Below are positions 62,742-64,000 of a DNA stretch of 64,000 nt, piece after piece. The notes below the pieces were generated by a model. The model was not told where the DNA came from and did no database searches. It was given only the letters and a program-made list of their open reading frames with translations. The DNA lies in contig NZ_BCNS01000128.1 of NCBI RefSeq assembly GCF_001528745.1, positions 1-64,000 on the forward strand. Reading direction: 5' to 3'. Each line of letters starts with the position of its first letter. The first letter of the stretch is position 1. This DNA comes from Marinobacterium profundum. GTDB taxonomy: Bacteria > Pseudomonadota > Gammaproteobacteria > Pseudomonadales > Balneatricaceae. Both the position numbers and the translations under genes were made by a program.

Positions 62742-64000
62742 TTATAGGTTCCCTAGCCAATCAGACTCCGCCTCGATCTTACGGTTCTGCGGCAGGAAGT
62801 GATGCTCTAGGGTTCTCAGTAGCGCCTTGTCGGACTTCACCACCTCCCGTATCTCGTCCGGTCCCATGATGATCAGCTCAAATTTCGCCTTATTAGCTTC
62901 TCGAGTCCTGTCGATCCGGCACTGCGCATTGTGTGATAGAACGCCGCTGGTCCATAGCTCGAAGCGTGGTTTGGGGCCGTTCGGCGTTACGGCTTCGATA
63001 CGCTCCAAGTGCTGACGGACGCGGTTTATTCTTACCGTCAACCACTTTCCTATCTCATCATCACTGACCTGAGTGCCAGGGCCCATGCCTTTACACTCAA
63101 TCATTCGGGGACTGTTGCCCTCTTGCAGCAGGAATACGTCAACTTCAGCTTCTTCGTCATTGAGTCCTTTGCAGACCTTGTTGAGTACGGGCTGTCCCGG
63201 TGAATCTCTTCTGACGATATGTGCAACCAACAGTTCGAAGAAGGCTCCGCGCATATTGCCCATTGCCCCCTCCAGCTTGCTAAGGCGGCTAAACATATCA
63301 TCGAATTTTTCCGGGTTTAGCGATCCCATTGCCGCCTTAGTCAACGCCCCAACAAGCTCTTTGAAGGCTTCGGCTATCTCTTTGCCGAAAAGAGATTCTG
63401 GGGTTCCTGGGATCACGCCGACTTCTCTCAAGGCTCGAAATGCTTCGCGGCTGTAACGGTCGGCTACAAAGATGAAAAACACTCGCTTCATCGTTTTGAT
63501 GGACTGGAGAGTTTTTACCTTATGGACGAACGGTTCTATGTGGTGGAGTTTAACCGGGCTATTGAGTAATACATCACAGACAACAAAGCCAGGGCTTGGA
63601 GTGCTTTGATCCCTGTGCCATGAGAGAAGAGGAGCCAAGTAGCAGGGGGCTGATAAATCCCAGGTAAAGGTTCCTACCTGGGGGGGAGGACCTTCATCAC
63701 CGCGGAGCTTGATGCGGTCAAAGCTGGCCATACCCAGTCGCCGCAACCATTCCTTGATGCTGTCGAGTAATGCCCGCTCCGCTATGAGACGAGCACGGGC
63801 TAACGCAGGCTCCTGGATGCCTGCGCTTTGTTGGTAGGCTTCAAATAGCTTCTTAGTCATAACGCACGGACCAAGTCCGGGTAAGCTTTCAGTCACCAGG
63901 ATGTCTGCCTGCATCATACGCTGTAGTACCGTGCGAGCTCCCAAGTGCTTCTTCTGAGCAATTGGCGAGCCACAAGCACTGTCAAAGTCGGCTAGAGGCA
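62742..64000 (-). CDS. Probable PD-(D/E)XK nuclease-fold protein, 5' end outside the window
   Basis: I do not recognise the family. The frame is open from the stop at 62742 to the window edge; a TTG at 63944 would give 400 residues, and the frame continues 18 codons (PLADFDSACGSPIAQ...) to 64000, so the true start is probably beyond. Counting from that TTG, FFELLVAHIVRR (E237), EVDVFLLQEG (D269) and MIECKG (E283, K285) have the order E-D-ExK of PD-(D/E)XK nucleases, preceded by a helical region (about 190-235). Residues 90-165 hold a separate alpha/beta part. With a toxin-antitoxin pair and a recombinase nearby, a defence or DNA-processing role is plausible, not shown. Confidence 0.6.
   Translation of the reverse strand, partial: PLADFDSACGSPIAQKKHLGARTVLQRMMQADILVTESLPGLGPCVMTKKLFEAYQQSAGIQEPALARARLIAERALLDSIKEWLRRLGMASFDRIKLRGDEGPPPQVGTFTWDLSAPCYLAPLLSWHRDQSTPSPGFVVCDVLLNSPVKLHHIEPFVHKVKTLQSIKTMKRVFFIFVADRYSREAFRALREVGVIPGTPESLFGKEIAEAFKELVGALTKAAMGSLNPEKFDDMFSRLSKLEGAMGNMRGAFFELLVAHIVRRDSPGQPVLNKVCKGLNDEEAEVDVFLLQEGNSPRMIECKGMGPGTQVSDDEIGKWLTVRINRVRQHLERIEAVTPNGPKPRFELWTSGVLSHNAQCRIDRTREANKAKFELIIMGPDEIREVVKSDKALLRTLEHHFLPQNRKIEAESDWLGNL

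Overview
The window reads as chromosomal DNA of a gammaproteobacterium, most likely an Oceanospirillales-type marine heterotroph. That placement is an inference from the order rnr / secF-secD-yajC-tgt-queA followed by tRNA-Leu, from protein style, and from the large number of carboxylate transporters; no 16S rRNA gene is present. The left 9 kb is core housekeeping DNA on the minus strand: RNase R, the SecDF-YajC translocase accessory complex and two queuosine-tRNA enzymes, ending at a tRNA-Leu(CAA) gene that carries a duplicated 5' half.

From about 9.5 kb to 60.4 kb the window is accessory catabolic DNA. It holds seven complete tripartite carboxylate uptake systems: three TTT (TctCBA) systems at 18.8-22.0, 26.2-29.2 and 57.4-60.4 kb, three DctPQM TRAP systems at 13.8-16.7, 31.6-34.5 and 39.3-42.2 kb, and one TAXI-type TRAP system at 51.1-54.1 kb. 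There is also an orphan TctC. Nearly every transporter is in an apparent operon with enzymes and beside a regulator: (a) RraA aldolase + 2-hydroxyacid dehydrogenase + TRAP + SMP-30 lactonase; (b) LysR // TctCBA + two amidohydrolases + extra TctC; (c) LysR // CoA-transferase + HMG-CoA-lyase-like enzyme + TRAP; (d) LysR + fused aconitase-family hydro-lyase + TRAP + RraA aldolase; (e) IclR // CoA-transferase + citryl-CoA-lyase-like enzyme + TAXI-TRAP + SMP-30 lactonase, with TctCBA downstream of iclR. Single metabolic genes are fumarylacetoacetase, a fused indolepyruvate:ferredoxin oxidoreductase with a divergent Lrp-type regulator, and a gamma-class carbonic anhydrase.

The common logic is import of an organic acid, opening of a lactone or dehydration, then retro-aldol or retro-Claisen cleavage to central metabolites. 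Operons (c) and (e) use the same 'activate with CoA, then cleave' design with unrelated lyases. None of the substrates can be read from sequence alone. Decayed transposases (IS630 at 9.8-10.1 kb, IS30 at 30.4-31.0 kb, IS701-like at 31.2-31.6 kb) lie between the blocks, and the 12.8-22 kb block is visibly more AT-rich than its neighbours, which suggests piecemeal assembly by transfer.

The right edge (60.5-64 kb) is a mobile or defence segment: a serine recombinase with a repeat-bearing putative res site, a TacA/TacT-type toxin-antitoxin pair with two near-palindromic operators, and a probable PD-(D/E)XK nuclease whose reading frame runs off the window.
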